Of a stretch of 64,000 nt of DNA, positions 39,482 to 48,513 are shown piece after piece. The stretch is from Dyella sp. AtDHG13 (GTDB lineage: Bacteria; Pseudomonadota; Gammaproteobacteria; Xanthomonadales; Rhodanobacteraceae). Made by a program: the position numbers and the translations under genes. Position 1 is the first letter of the stretch, and each line of letters opens with the position of its first letter. The notes beneath the pieces are model-generated. The model did no database searches. It was not told the origin of the DNA and saw only the letters and a list, made by a program, of their open reading frames with translations. Location of the stretch: assembly GCF_003201105.1 (NCBI RefSeq), contig NZ_QICJ01000005.1:62001-126000 (forward strand), read 5' to 3'.

Positions 39482-40756
39482 TCAGCGCAGCAACGCGCGC
39501 AGTGCGGAAGCCACCGATGCCGGCCGGCTGCGCGAGAGTTTCACCTTGGGCGTTCCATGCCACGTCGCCGACGCACGTATCGCATCGGCGACGTCTTTCA
39601 GCAGCCTTGGCGTCGCCTCGACATCCGGCTCGAGAAACAGCGCCTTGACCTCGAACACGCCCTCGCGGCGATGCGCCTTCGCGTCGAGGCGGCCAATCAA
39701 TCGCCCCCGATGAAGAATTGGCAGCACGTAGTAGCCGTAGCGACGCTTGGGCGCCGGCACATAGCATTCGATGGTGTACTCGAAACCGAACAGCGCCTGC
39801 GCACGCGCGCGGTCCCAGACCACGGGATCGAAAGGCGACAGCAGCGCCGTATGCGTCGCCCGCAACTGGCCTGATGCCGCCTGCGCCAGCAGCGCAGCGT
39901 GGTCGCAATGCACATAGGCGGGCACGTTCCAGTCCGCCACCTGCACCTGGATCAACTCGCCGTCGGCCACCAGCGGTGCCAGCTCCTTGTCCGTCACGGC
40001 GGGCTTCAGGCGATGGTAGTCGGCGATCCAGCGCGCTTGCGCAATGCCCAGCGCACGCGCGGTGTCGAGGATGAAACGGCGCCGCAGGCTCTCGTGATTC
40101 AGTGCAAGCAACGCCGGATCCATCGGCGGCTGCAACTTTTGCAGCACGCGTTCGGCCAGGTCGTAGACGCGCTGAAAGCGCTCGCGTCGCGTCACCATCA
40201 ATTCGCCCAGCGCAAACCATGCTTCCAGCCAGCGCTTTTCCGGCTTCCATGACCACCAGCCGCTGGCGCCGCGGGTTTCGCTCTCGAAATCCGCCGCGCG
40301 TGCCGCTCCGTTGTCGCGTATGCGCGCGAGCAGCGTGTCCATGCCTTCCCGATGTTCGCGATGCATGCGATCGGCATGCTTGTAGGCCCAGTGCATGGCG
40401 CGCTGCCTGCTCCACGCCTGGTGCAGCGGAAAATCGGCCGCGGGCACAAAGCACGCTTCATGCGCCCAGCATTCGGCAATGCGCCCCTCGTCGAGCAACT
40501 CATCCAGCCATTGAGGATCGTAGTCGCCAAGGCGCGAATGCAGCACCAGGTAAGGACTGCGGGCGATCACGTGGATGCTGTCGATCTGCAGCAGGCGCAT
40601 GCGTGCGATGGCATCGACCACATCGTCTTTCTTCGCGCGCGACTTGCGCCTGGCGAGCAGGCCTTGCGCCGCCAGGTGAATGCGTTGCGCCTGCGACAGG
40701 CTCAATGCGATGTGTTGCGCAGATGAAGGAACCGACAACGCTAACGAGGGCTTCAC
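39482..40756 (-). CDS. ycaQ: Winged-helix DNA glycosylase YcaQ/AlkX family
   Basis: A 424-aa HTH_42-superfamily protein. In E. coli, YcaQ unhooks interstrand crosslinks and removes N7-alkylated purines. The catalytic Q-x-D motif of the YcaQ branch is visible as LLQIDSIHVIARSPY, as opposed to Q-x-Q in AlkZ. The conserved AECWAHEACFVP, LSPFDPVVWDR and YYVLPILHRGRLIGRLDAK segments are present, giving a complete protein. Convergent with the lipoprotein gene; divergent from the next gene. Confidence 0.88.
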   Translation of the reverse strand: MKPSLALSVPSSAQHIALSLSQAQRIHLAAQGLLARRKSRAKKDDVVDAIARMRLLQIDSIHVIARSPYLVLHSRLGDYDPQWLDELLDEGRIAECWAHEACFVPAADFPLHQAWSRQRAMHWAYKHADRMHREHREGMDTLLARIRDNGAARAADFESETRGASGWWSWKPEKRWLEAWFALGELMVTRRERFQRVYDLAERVLQKLQPPMDPALLALNHESLRRRFILDTARALGIAQARWIADYHRLKPAVTDKELAPLVADGELIQVQVADWNVPAYVHCDHAALLAQAASGQLRATHTALLSPFDPVVWDRARAQALFGFEYTIECYVPAPKRRYGYYVLPILHRGRLIGRLDAKAHRREGVFEVKALFLEPDVEATPRLLKDVADAIRASATWHGTPKVKLSRSRPASVASALRALLR

Positions 40757-40905
40757 GTATTCACGATGCCTTTATTGAGGCGGCATTTAGCCGTGTTTTG
40801 TTAGTTTGAAACTCAGCGCGAAGGACCTGCAGCGCGACACCGCATATCACTGCACCATCGCGCGCTTCCGCACAGAGCCACGCATTCTGGCATGGAGTAA
40901 TGACG

Positions 40906-41331
40906 ATGAAACCCCGCACTCCCCTTCTCGCTCTTGTCACCGCCGGATCGATGATGCTGGCGGGTTCGCTGTTGGCACAGGACCAGACCATGCCGACACC
41001 ACCGCCACCGCAGCCGGTGCAGAACACGGCGCCACCGCCGCCGCCCACCCAGACCATGCCGACCAACGCGCCGACGCCTCCGCCGCCGGGCGGCACGCAG
41101 GCCCAGACCAACGCCGGCGGCCAGCAGGTGACGATCAACTCCAGCGTTCCGCCGATCAATCCTGGCCCGGCCCCCAGTTTCGAGCAATTGTCGGGCGGCA
41201 CCAAGTACATCACCGAGTCGCAGGCGTCGGCATATCCGCTGCTCGCCAACGACTTCAGCTACGTCGACAAGGGCCACACCGGCCACATCACCAAGGCACA
41301 GTACGAAGCCTGGGTGAGCCACAACCAGTAA
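40906..41331 (+). CDS. Exported proline-rich protein with an EF-hand-like tail
   Basis: A 141-aa exported protein. A signal peptide (hydrophobic run ending SLLAQ) is followed by a Pro/Thr/Gln-rich linker of about 60 residues and a C-terminal segment DFSYVDKGHTGHITKAQYEAW that has the D-x-x-x-x-G-x-I spacing of an EF hand but with His/Lys where calcium ligands are expected. Calcium binding is doubtful. The ATG at 40906 has GGAG at the right distance; another at 40900 is too close. Followed by a hairpin. Confidence 0.6.
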   Translation: MKPRTPLLALVTAGSMMLAGSLLAQDQTMPTPPPPQPVQNTAPPPPPTQTMPTNAPTPPPPGGTQAQTNAGGQQVTINSSVPPINPGPAPSFEQLSGGTKYITESQASAYPLLANDFSYVDKGHTGHITKAQYEAWVSHNQ

Positions 41332-41345
41332 GATGCAATAACCCG

Positions 41346-41377
41346 GACGCGGGTCGCCGGCAGCGGCGGCCCGCGTC
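41346..41377 (+). terminator. Hairpin between the EF-hand-like gene and pldA
   Basis: GACGCGGG/CCCGCGTC with an inner CGCCG/CGGCG pair and GCAG loop; no long U tract. It probably ends the upstream transcript. Confidence 0.55.
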
Positions 41378-41469
41378 GTCACACGTGATGGATGGCGCTG
41401 CTGGTATGGAGACGGTTATCGTCGCCGCGCGCTGATTGATCGCACGCCCGACCAGGATGGAGCCTCACC

Positions 41470-42582
41470 ATGCGACTCACCCACCTGGCAGCTTTGCTTA
41501 CGCTTGGCCTGCCTTCGCTCGCTGCCCGTGCCCAGAATCCCGAGCCGATGGATATCCGCGCGTGCACCGCCATCGAAACCGACTCGCAGCGCCTGGCGTG
41601 CTACGACCACGCGACTGGGCGCGACAACCTGCCCGCCGCCCAAAAGAAGACTGACAACGCGGCACAGCAGGCATCGGCACCGACGTCCGGCACCGTGTTC
41701 GGCCACGAGGCATCGAAGAACGCCAATGCACCCTCCACCACCGCGCAGACGACGCCGGAAGTGAAGCCGCTGTCCCTGCTGGACAGCCGCTGGGAACTGT
41801 CGCCGGAAAGCAAGCTGGGCACGTTCAACCTGCGCGGCTACAAGCCCATCGTGGTGCTGCCGTTCTTCGCCAGCAGCAACCAGAACCGGCAACCGACGAG
41901 CCCCAATCCGCTCAACACCGTCACCGAACCGCAGCAGCTGGACAACATTGAGAGCAAGTTCCAGCTGAGCCTGAAGACCAAGATCTGGCAGGGCGTGTTC
42001 GGCGACACCGGCGACGTGTGGGTGGGCTATACCCAAAGTTCGCGCTGGCAGGTCTACAACAAGGAGCAGTCGCGGCCGTTCCGCGAGACCAATTACGAGC
42101 CGGAAGCCATGCTCATGTTCGACACGAACTATGAGGTGGCCGGCTGGAACGGGCGGCTGATGGGCCTCGGCCTCAATCACCAATCCAATGGGCAGTCCGA
42201 TCCGCTCTCGCGCAGCTGGAATCGCGTGATGGGCTACTTCGGCTTCGAGCGTCCGAACTGGACCATCATGTTTCGCCCCTGGTGGCGCATTCCCGAAGGC
42301 GGCACGGACGACAACAACCCCGATATCAGCAATTACATGGGGCGTGCCGACATGCAGATCATCCACGAGTGGAACGGGCAGGAATTCGGCCTGATGCTGC
42401 GTCACTCGCTGCGCGGCGGCAGCGAGAGCCACGGCGCGGCGCAGCTGACCTGGTCGTTCCCCGTGGCGGGCAACCTGCGTGGCTACATGGAGCTGTTCAA
42501 GGGCTACGGCGAAAGCATGATCGACTACAACCACAACGCCACCTACCTGGGCATCGGCGTCTCGCTGCTCGACTGGTACTGA
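41470..42582 (+). CDS. pldA: Outer-membrane phospholipase A (OMPLA)
   Basis: A 370-aa outer-membrane beta barrel that hydrolyses phospholipids mislocated to the outer leaflet. After a signal peptide (to about residue 21), an N-terminal linker carries a C-x11-C-x-D segment (CTAIETDSQRLACYD), then the barrel. The catalytic triad is H237-S239-N251 (LGLNHQSNGQ, SWNRVMGYF), with the same +2 and +14 spacing as H142-S144-N156 of the E. coli enzyme. It ends with SLLDWY, an aromatic C terminus as needed for barrel assembly. Confidence 0.93.
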   Translation: MRLTHLAALLTLGLPSLAARAQNPEPMDIRACTAIETDSQRLACYDHATGRDNLPAAQKKTDNAAQQASAPTSGTVFGHEASKNANAPSTTAQTTPEVKPLSLLDSRWELSPESKLGTFNLRGYKPIVVLPFFASSNQNRQPTSPNPLNTVTEPQQLDNIESKFQLSLKTKIWQGVFGDTGDVWVGYTQSSRWQVYNKEQSRPFRETNYEPEAMLMFDTNYEVAGWNGRLMGLGLNHQSNGQSDPLSRSWNRVMGYFGFERPNWTIMFRPWWRIPEGGTDDNNPDISNYMGRADMQIIHEWNGQEFGLMLRHSLRGGSESHGAAQLTWSFPVAGNLRGYMELFKGYGESMIDYNHNATYLGIGVSLLDWY

Positions 42583-42592
42583 CGCAGGCGTA

Positions 42593-43771
42593 TCACCACC
42601 AGGTGCGCTTGGTGCCGGTGAGTATGCGCAGCATCTGTCCGCGCGCGATGGGCAGCCGCCCGACCGGGCCGAAGAAGCGGTCGCGAAGGCCGGCGAGCGC
42701 ATCGTGGTCGGACTGGAACAAGGGCGTGAGGAAGCGGCTCAGCCGTTGATAGATGCCCACGTGCGTGCGCCGCTGCCGCCGGTAGGCATCCAGCGCGGTG
42801 GCGAGGTCATCATGCGCCGCCAGCGCATCGGCAAGCACCTGCACGTCGAGCAGCGCCATGTTCACACCCTGCCCCAACTGCGGACTCATGGCGTGCGCGG
42901 CGTCGCCGATGAAAACCACGTTGTTCCACGACGTGCGATGCAGGACCACGTCGCGATACCGCGCGCGATGCAACTGGCTGGCCGAGTGGATGCCTTCCAG
43001 CAACGGCAGCGCCTCGGGCCATAGCTCGCCGAGGCGTTGGCGCAGGCGTTTCAGCGCCGCATCGTCGAACGTGTCGACCTGCTCGCCGGGCAGGCTGTAG
43101 AAGAAGGTGAGCCAGCGCTCGTCGCTGCCGTCGCGTCGCCCCACGGGAAGCAGGCCGATCATCTCCCGCGTTCCGGCATAACGCTGGTGCAGCGTGTCGA
43201 GGTGCGGCCACGCCGCGGCAGGCAGCAGGCACCACATGGCACCCCAGGGATAGAGCGCTTCGCGACGAATCACGCCGGGCTGCCGGCGCAGCACCGAATG
43301 CGCGCCATCCGCCGCGACGATCAGGTCGAACGGGCCATGTTGCCGGCCTTCGCCATCTATCAGATGTCGTCCGTCGTCCGACAGGCTTTCGATGCGCGTG
43401 CCGCTGCGTATCGCATCGCGCCCCGTCCACGCGCTGTCGAGCAGGGAAAACAGCGCGCCGCGCGTCATGCCCAGCCCGAAACAGCCGGGCGCATGATCGC
43501 CGTAGCGCATGTCCATCACCGCGCGACCGGCCAGGTTGCAACCATATAGGCGCTCGATGCGCTGGCCGCTCGCGAGCGCCTGTTCGTGCAAGCCCAGGCG
43601 GGTGAGCACGGACAATCCGGTCGGTTGCAGCAGGAAGCCCGCGCCGACGGGGCCGGGCGAAGGGGCCTGTTCGAAGACGGTGAGGGCGTGTCCGGCGGCG
43701 CCCAGCAGCAGGCAGCTTGCCTGCCCGGCCACGCCATAGCCCACTACGGCGATATGCAGCTTTTTCCGCAT
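42593..43771 (-). CDS. FAD-dependent aromatic monooxygenase
   Basis: A 392-aa PHBH-fold flavoprotein. The dinucleotide motif is VVGYGVAGQASCLLL, the second FAD signature is FIGDAAHAMSPQLGQGVNMALLD, and DLIVAADGAHS gives the DG motif. This family includes kynurenine- and salicylate-hydroxylase-like enzymes; the substrate is not visible. The start at 43771 has AAGG at a proper distance; a second ATG at 43777 is too close to it. Convergent with pldA, with an 10-bp gap. Confidence 0.85.
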   Translation of the reverse strand: MRKKLHIAVVGYGVAGQASCLLLGAAGHALTVFEQAPSPGPVGAGFLLQPTGLSVLTRLGLHEQALASGQRIERLYGCNLAGRAVMDMRYGDHAPGCFGLGMTRGALFSLLDSAWTGRDAIRSGTRIESLSDDGRHLIDGEGRQHGPFDLIVAADGAHSVLRRQPGVIRREALYPWGAMWCLLPAAAWPHLDTLHQRYAGTREMIGLLPVGRRDGSDERWLTFFYSLPGEQVDTFDDAALKRLRQRLGELWPEALPLLEGIHSASQLHRARYRDVVLHRTSWNNVVFIGDAAHAMSPQLGQGVNMALLDVQVLADALAAHDDLATALDAYRRQRRTHVGIYQRLSRFLTPLFQSDHDALAGLRDRFFGPVGRLPIARGQMLRILTGTKRTWW

Positions 43772-43821
43772 GACCATCCTTGTCTGGCCGGAGTTCCGGC
43801 AACGGCATCATGCCGTGCGTG

Positions 43822-43851
43822 GCGGACGTTGGCGCAGGGGCCAACGTCCGC
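43822..43851 (-). terminator. Hairpin after slyD
   Basis: GCGGACGTTGGC and GCCAACGTCCGC form a perfect 12-bp stem with a 6-base loop, just past the slyD stop at 43860. No U tract follows. Confidence 0.55.
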
Positions 43852-43859
43852 GCGGTGCA

Positions 43860-44342
43860 TCAGTGGTGATGGCCGCCTTCGCCGTGCACGTGGCCGTGGG
43901 CGAGCTCTTCCTCGCTGGCCGGGCGCACGTCGGTCACTTCCACGTCGAAGTGCAGCGTCTGGCCGGCGAGCGGGTGGTTGCCGTCGATGTGCACCTTGTC
44001 GTTCTCGACCTTGGTCACGGTGACGTTGATCACGCCCTGCGGGCCGCGGCCCTGGAACTGCATGCCCGGCTGGATGTCTTCCACGCCCTGGAAAGCCTCG
44101 CGCGGCACTTCCTGCACGAGCTCGGCGTGATGCACGCCGTAGCCTTCTTCCGGCGCCACGTCGACCTTGAACTGATCGCCCACCTGGCGGCCTTCCATCA
44201 CCTTCTCCAGGCCCGGCACGATCTGGCCGACGCCCTGCAGGTAGACGAGCGGCTCGCGACCCTGCGAGCTGTCGAGCACCTGGCCGTTGTCGTCGGTGAG
44301 CGTGTAATGGAAGGAAACGACGGAGTTCTTGGCGATCTGCAT
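43860..44342 (-). CDS. slyD: FKBP-type peptidyl-prolyl isomerase SlyD
   Basis: A 160-aa FKBP with an inserted-flap chaperone domain and a metal-binding tail. The FKBP core (VVSFHYTLTDDNGQVLDSS, PLVYLQGVGQIVPGLEKVMEG) is followed by the IF domain and C-terminal NHPLAGQTLHFDVEV. The tail is histidine-rich (AHGHVHGEGGHHH), shorter than E. coli SlyD but suited to nickel binding. Roles in folding and NiFe hydrogenase maturation are family knowledge. Divergent from dacB. Confidence 0.94.
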   Translation of the reverse strand: MQIAKNSVVSFHYTLTDDNGQVLDSSQGREPLVYLQGVGQIVPGLEKVMEGRQVGDQFKVDVAPEEGYGVHHAELVQEVPREAFQGVEDIQPGMQFQGRGPQGVINVTVTKVENDKVHIDGNHPLAGQTLHFDVEVTDVRPASEEELAHGHVHGEGGHHH

Positions 44343-44493
44343 GATGTTCTCGAATGGGGAGGGAGCGCCGGCAAGGGGCCGGCACGAAGGACAAAGCCTA
44401 ACAGACCCCTTGTGACGACGCCGCCCAAGGCTTGTTCTCAATGCCCCACGGCGTCCCTAGCCGGACGCGCCCGGGATTGGCGATACTTCGCCC

Positions 44494-46104
44494 ATGCCAC
44501 GCCCATATCGCCTGCTATGCCGTTGTACCGCCGCGCTTTTTGGCATGGCGCTGGCCATTCCTTCCATCGCGGGGCAGGCCGTTTCCAACCCCGGACCGGC
44601 GGCATCGACGCCCTTGCGGATCACCACGGCGCCCTCGCTGGGCGAGCAGATCGACAGCCTCATCGCGCAGCCGCGCTTCGCGGGCGCCGACTGGGGCATT
44701 GCCGTGATTTCGCTCAGCACGGGCCGCACGCTCTACAGCCACCACGCCGACCAGCTGTTCCAGCCCGCCTCCACCACCAAGCTGTTCACGGCCGCCGTGG
44801 CGCTCAGCGAGCTTGGCCCGGACTACCGCATTCCGACGCGCGTGCTGGCCGGCGGCGAGGTCCGCAACGGCCGGCTGGACGGTCCCCTGATCCTCTACGG
44901 CATGGGCGACCCCACCTTGGGCGTGGACGCGGCCACCCTGCACTGGGCCGACCAGCTCGCCGGACAGCTGGCCGCGCAGGGCCTGAAGCACGTGCAGGGC
45001 GACCTGATCGCTGACGCCACTTATTTCGCGAGCCCCATGATGGGCAGCGGCTGGGAGGCCACCGACCTGCAGAGCTGGTTCGCGGTCCCCACCAGCGCGC
45101 TGAGCGTGGGCGAGAACCAGGTGGAAGTGACCGTCGCGCCCGGCATCGGCGCCGGCGCGCCTGCCGTGCTGCGCCTCGATCCGGCCGACGCCATGACCGC
45201 CGTGACCAACGACGTGCTCACCAGCGCGCAGCGCACGCGCAACGACGTGAATCTCTATCGCGCCCCGGGTGACGGCACGCTGTACGCGTTCGGCAACATC
45301 GCGGCGAAATCGCCTGCGCAAAACTACAAGCTCGCCCTGCCCGACCCCGCGCAGTTCGCGGGGCGGCAGCTGCAGGAGGCACTGGCGCGCCATGGCATCC
45401 AGCTGGACGGCAAGCTCGCCACGGTGCACTGGCCGCGACGCGATGCCTTCCTTCCCAATGCGCCGCGCACGCTGGCCGAGGTGCTTTCGCCGCCGGTGGG
45501 CGAGATTCTGGCGCGCGGCCTCAAGCGTTCGCAGAATCTCTACCTGCAAAACCTGCTGCTGCTCGCCGGTGTAAAGGCGCAGGCGGATACCGAGCAGCGC
45601 GAAGGCAGCATGGGCTTCATCACCAGCGAACGCTGGGGCATCCGCGCCCTGCACCAGATGCTGGAGCAGATCGGCATCGCGCCGGGCGCCAGCCTGATCG
45701 AGGAAGGCGCCGGCCTGTCGCGTCGCAACCTGGCCACGCCCAACGCGATAGCGCGCCTGCTCGTCTTTCTTGCCAGCCAGCCCTACGGGCCCGCCCTGGT
45801 GCAGGCCCTGCCCATCGCGGGCGTCGATGGCACGCTGCAGTGGCGCATGCGCAACACGCCCGCCGAGAACAACGTGCGCGCCAAGACCGGCAGCATGAGT
45901 TTCGTCCATTGCCTTGCCGGCTACGTCACCAGCGGAGACGGCGAACGGCTGGCGTTCGCCATCATGCTCAACAACTACGACCCGCCCAATGGCGCGCCCA
46001 GCGCGACCAAGGACATCGACCAGATCGCCGAACTGCTCGCCGGTTCACGCAGCACGCCGGGCGCGGCGTCGACGCCGGTCGCGGCCACTCACCCCGCCCA
46101 CTGA
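44494..46104 (+). CDS. dacB: D-alanyl-D-alanine carboxypeptidase/endopeptidase (PBP4, DacB)
   Basis: A 536-aa exported class C penicillin-binding protein that trims or cleaves peptidoglycan crosslinks. The active-site motifs are S93-T-T-K96, S346-Q-N348 and K464-T-G466. The signal peptide ends near the AGQA segment. A roughly 90-200 residue insertion domain typical of DacB lies between the first two motifs. Length is close to E. coli DacB (477) but longer at both ends. Peptidoglycan remodelling in the periplasm. Confidence 0.93.
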   Translation: MPRPYRLLCRCTAALFGMALAIPSIAGQAVSNPGPAASTPLRITTAPSLGEQIDSLIAQPRFAGADWGIAVISLSTGRTLYSHHADQLFQPASTTKLFTAAVALSELGPDYRIPTRVLAGGEVRNGRLDGPLILYGMGDPTLGVDAATLHWADQLAGQLAAQGLKHVQGDLIADATYFASPMMGSGWEATDLQSWFAVPTSALSVGENQVEVTVAPGIGAGAPAVLRLDPADAMTAVTNDVLTSAQRTRNDVNLYRAPGDGTLYAFGNIAAKSPAQNYKLALPDPAQFAGRQLQEALARHGIQLDGKLATVHWPRRDAFLPNAPRTLAEVLSPPVGEILARGLKRSQNLYLQNLLLLAGVKAQADTEQREGSMGFITSERWGIRALHQMLEQIGIAPGASLIEEGAGLSRRNLATPNAIARLLVFLASQPYGPALVQALPIAGVDGTLQWRMRNTPAENNVRAKTGSMSFVHCLAGYVTSGDGERLAFAIMLNNYDPPNGAPSATKDIDQIAELLAGSRSTPGAASTPVAATHPAH

Positions 46105-46106
46105 GA

Positions 46107-46586
46107 TCACAAAGAGGCTTTGAGGTCCTTGCCGATCTTTTCGGGCGTGTCGGTGGGCGCGTAGCGCTTCACCACCTGGCCGTCGCGGTCGACCAGGAAC
46201 TTGGTGAAGTTCCATTTGATCGACTCACTACCCAGGATGCCCTTGCCCTCGCTCTTGAGCCACTTGTAGAGCGGGTGCGCGTTGTCGCCGTTCACCTCGA
46301 TCTTGGCGAACATGGGAAAGGTCACGTCGTAGCTGGTCGAGCAGAAGTTGCGGATTTCCGCCTCGTCGCCCGGCTCCTGGTGGCCGAACTGGTCGCAGGG
46401 AAAACCCAGCACCACCAGGCCCTTGTCGCGCTCGGCGCGCCACAGCGTCTCCAGCCCCGTGTATTGCGGGGTGAACCCGCACTTGGAGGCCACGTTGACG
46501 ATCAGCAGCGTCTTGCCGCGGTAGTCGGCCAGCGAATGCTCGTTGCCGTCGATATCGCGCGCGGAAAAGTCATAAACGGAGGTCAT
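46107..46586 (-). CDS. Glutathione peroxidase (thioredoxin-fold, BtuE type)
   Basis: A 159-aa peroxidase reducing hydrogen peroxide and lipid hydroperoxides. The catalytic Cys is in [13 protein letters not shown], Gln in FPCDQFG, and Trp in [12 protein letters not shown], a complete non-selenium GPx triad. The ATG at 46586 has a GAGG spaced nine bases; an upstream start at 46595 overlaps it. Divergent from metN with a 131-bp intergenic region. Confidence 0.93.
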   Translation of the reverse strand: MTSVYDFSARDIDGNEHSLADYRGKTLLIVNVASKCGFTPQYTGLETLWRAERDKGLVVLGFPCDQFGHQEPGDEAEIRNFCSTSYDVTFPMFAKIEVNGDNAHPLYKWLKSEGKGILGSESIKWNFTKFLVDRDGQVVKRYAPTDTPEKIGKDLKASL

Positions 46587-46717
46587 CGTGGCCATCCTCG
46601 TTGAAAGACGACCAGTCTAGCCCCAACGATGTCCCGCGTGACGTATGCTTTGCACCCGGTCGGCCCCTCCAGCGGCCGGCTCGACGCCCGCGCCTCCCCG
46701 GCTCCCGAAGGTACCCC

Positions 46718-47746
46718 GTGATCAGATTCCAGGATGTGCACAAGTCCTACCGTGTCGACGGCCGGGACGTTCCCGCACTGCAACCCTTCAACCTCGACAT
46801 CGCCGATGGCGAAGTGTTTGGCATCATCGGCCATTCGGGCGCGGGAAAATCGACGCTTATACGTCTGATCAACCTGCTCGAGCGGCCCAGCGGCGGCCGC
46901 ATCCTGATCGGCGACACCGAGATGACGGCGCTGAGCGAGGCACAGCTTCGCCACGAGCGCCAGCGCATCGGCATGATCTTCCAGCACTTCAATCTGCTGG
47001 CGTCGCAGACGGTGGCCGACAACGTGGCGTTTCCGCTGCGCCTGGCCGGCGAGCGCGACGAGGCCGCCATCCGCCAGCGCGTGGCCGAACTGCTCGCCCG
47101 GGTGGGGCTTACGGCGCATGCGGACAAGTATCCATCGCAGCTTTCCGGCGGACAGAAGCAGCGCGTGGGCATTGCCCGCGCCCTGGCGAACCGGCCGTCG
47201 ATCCTCTTGTGCGACGAGGCCACCAGCGCGCTCGATCCGCAAACCACGGCGGCGGTGCTGGATCTGCTGGCGGAGATCAACCGCGAGCTCAAGCTCACCA
47301 TCGTGCTGATCACGCACGAGATGGACGTGGTGCGCCGCGTGTGCGACCGCGTGGCCGTGCTCGATGCCGGACGCATCGTGGAAACCGGCGCGGTGGCCGA
47401 TGTGTTCCTGCATCCGCAGCACGCCACCACGCGACGCTTCGTCAACGAAGCCCTGCCGGAAGAAGCCGCTGGCGAGCAAATGCCGTTCGCGCACGTGCCG
47501 GGCCGCATCCTGCGCCTGTCGTTCCGCGGCGAGGCGACGTGGACGCCCGCGCTGGGCCGCGTGGCACGCGAAACCGGTGTGGATTTCAACATCCTTGCCG
47601 GCCGCATCGACCGCATCAAGGACCTGCCCTACGGCCAGCTCACGCTCGCCATGCAGGGCGAGCGCGTGGACGATGCACTCGCCAGCCTGCGCCAGGCGGG
47701 CATCGAAATCGAAGAGATCACCCCGGCCACGGAGCACCACGCATGA
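46718..47746 (+). CDS. metN: Methionine ABC importer ATPase MetN
   Basis: A 342-aa ABC ATPase of the D-/L-methionine uptake complex. Walker A is GHSGAGKST, the signature is LSGGQKQR, Walker B is [12 protein letters not shown]. The C-terminal 90 residues form the NIL domain ([24 protein letters not shown]) that binds methionine and inhibits transport. Start is GTG at 46718 with GAAGG upstream; the longer frame from 46601 is rejected. Its stop overlaps metI's ATG by 4 bp. Confidence 0.95.
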   Translation: MIRFQDVHKSYRVDGRDVPALQPFNLDIADGEVFGIIGHSGAGKSTLIRLINLLERPSGGRILIGDTEMTALSEAQLRHERQRIGMIFQHFNLLASQTVADNVAFPLRLAGERDEAAIRQRVAELLARVGLTAHADKYPSQLSGGQKQRVGIARALANRPSILLCDEATSALDPQTTAAVLDLLAEINRELKLTIVLITHEMDVVRRVCDRVAVLDAGRIVETGAVADVFLHPQHATTRRFVNEALPEEAAGEQMPFAHVPGRILRLSFRGEATWTPALGRVARETGVDFNILAGRIDRIKDLPYGQLTLAMQGERVDDALASLRQAGIEIEEITPATEHHA

Positions 47747-48423
47747 GCGCCCTGCTGCAAAGCCTGTTCCCGCATATCGACGACTGGAGCGAGATCGGCC
47801 ATGCCTGCATCGACACTTTGCTGATGCTGGGCGGCTCGCTGCTGCTCACCGTACTGCTTGGCCTGCCCCTGGGCGTGTTGCTGTATCTCACCGGCAAGGG
47901 CCAGCTGCGCGCCATGCCCAAGCTCTATGCGGTGCTGTCTCTGCTGGTGAACATCCTGCGCTCGATTCCCTTCATCATCCTGATGATCGTACTGATGCCG
48001 CTCACCTATGTGCTGGTGGGCACCAAGCTCGGCATACGCGGCGCGATTCCGCCGTTGGTGATCGGCGCGGCGCCGTTCTTCGCGCGCCTGGTGGAAACCG
48101 CCCTGCGCGAAGTGCAGCGCGGCGTGATCGAGGCCAGCCAGGCGATGGGCGCCACCACCTGGCAGATCGTGCGCCACGTGCTGCTGCCTGAAGCGCGCGG
48201 CGGCCTGATCGCCGGCACCACCGTCACCGCCATCGCCCTGGTGGGCTACACCGCCATGGGCGGCGCCATCGGCGCGGGCGGCCTGGGCGACCTGGCCTAC
48301 CGCTACGGCTACCTCAGCTACAAGTCCGATTACATGGTGGTGACGGTCGTGCTGCTGATCGTGCTGGTGCAGCTGCTGCAGATGGCCGGCGACCGCATCG
48401 TGGCGCGGTATACGCGGCACTGA
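47743..48423 (+). CDS. metI: Methionine ABC importer permease MetI
   Basis: A 226-aa inner-membrane permease with about five hydrophobic segments and the EAA motif region [22 protein letters not shown]. Coupled to metN by a 4-bp ATGA overlap. A hairpin with a T tract sits right after the stop, so transcripts may split here before metQ. Confidence 0.95.
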   Translation: MSALLQSLFPHIDDWSEIGHACIDTLLMLGGSLLLTVLLGLPLGVLLYLTGKGQLRAMPKLYAVLSLLVNILRSIPFIILMIVLMPLTYVLVGTKLGIRGAIPPLVIGAAPFFARLVETALREVQRGVIEASQAMGATTWQIVRHVLLPEARGGLIAGTTVTAIALVGYTAMGGAIGAGGLGDLAYRYGYLSYKSDYMVVTVVLLIVLVQLLQMAGDRIVARYTRH

Positions 48424-48433
48424 GCGAAGCAGG

Positions 48434-48459
48434 GGCCCGGCACGCCGCCGGGCCTTTTT
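48434..48459 (+). terminator. Intrinsic terminator between metI and metQ
   Basis: GGCCCGGC, loop ACGCC, GCCGGGCC, then TTTTT; 8-bp GC-only stem. Confidence 0.8.
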
Positions 48460-48513
48460 GCATCCGGCGGTATGGACGGCTATTCTGATGCACCGCATCA
48501 CGTGCCTCCCCAT

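Noticed and set aside
46587..46717. SAM riboswitch or MetJ box before metN
   Set aside because: No purine-rich kink-turn pattern or repeated AGACGTCT-like boxes are visible.
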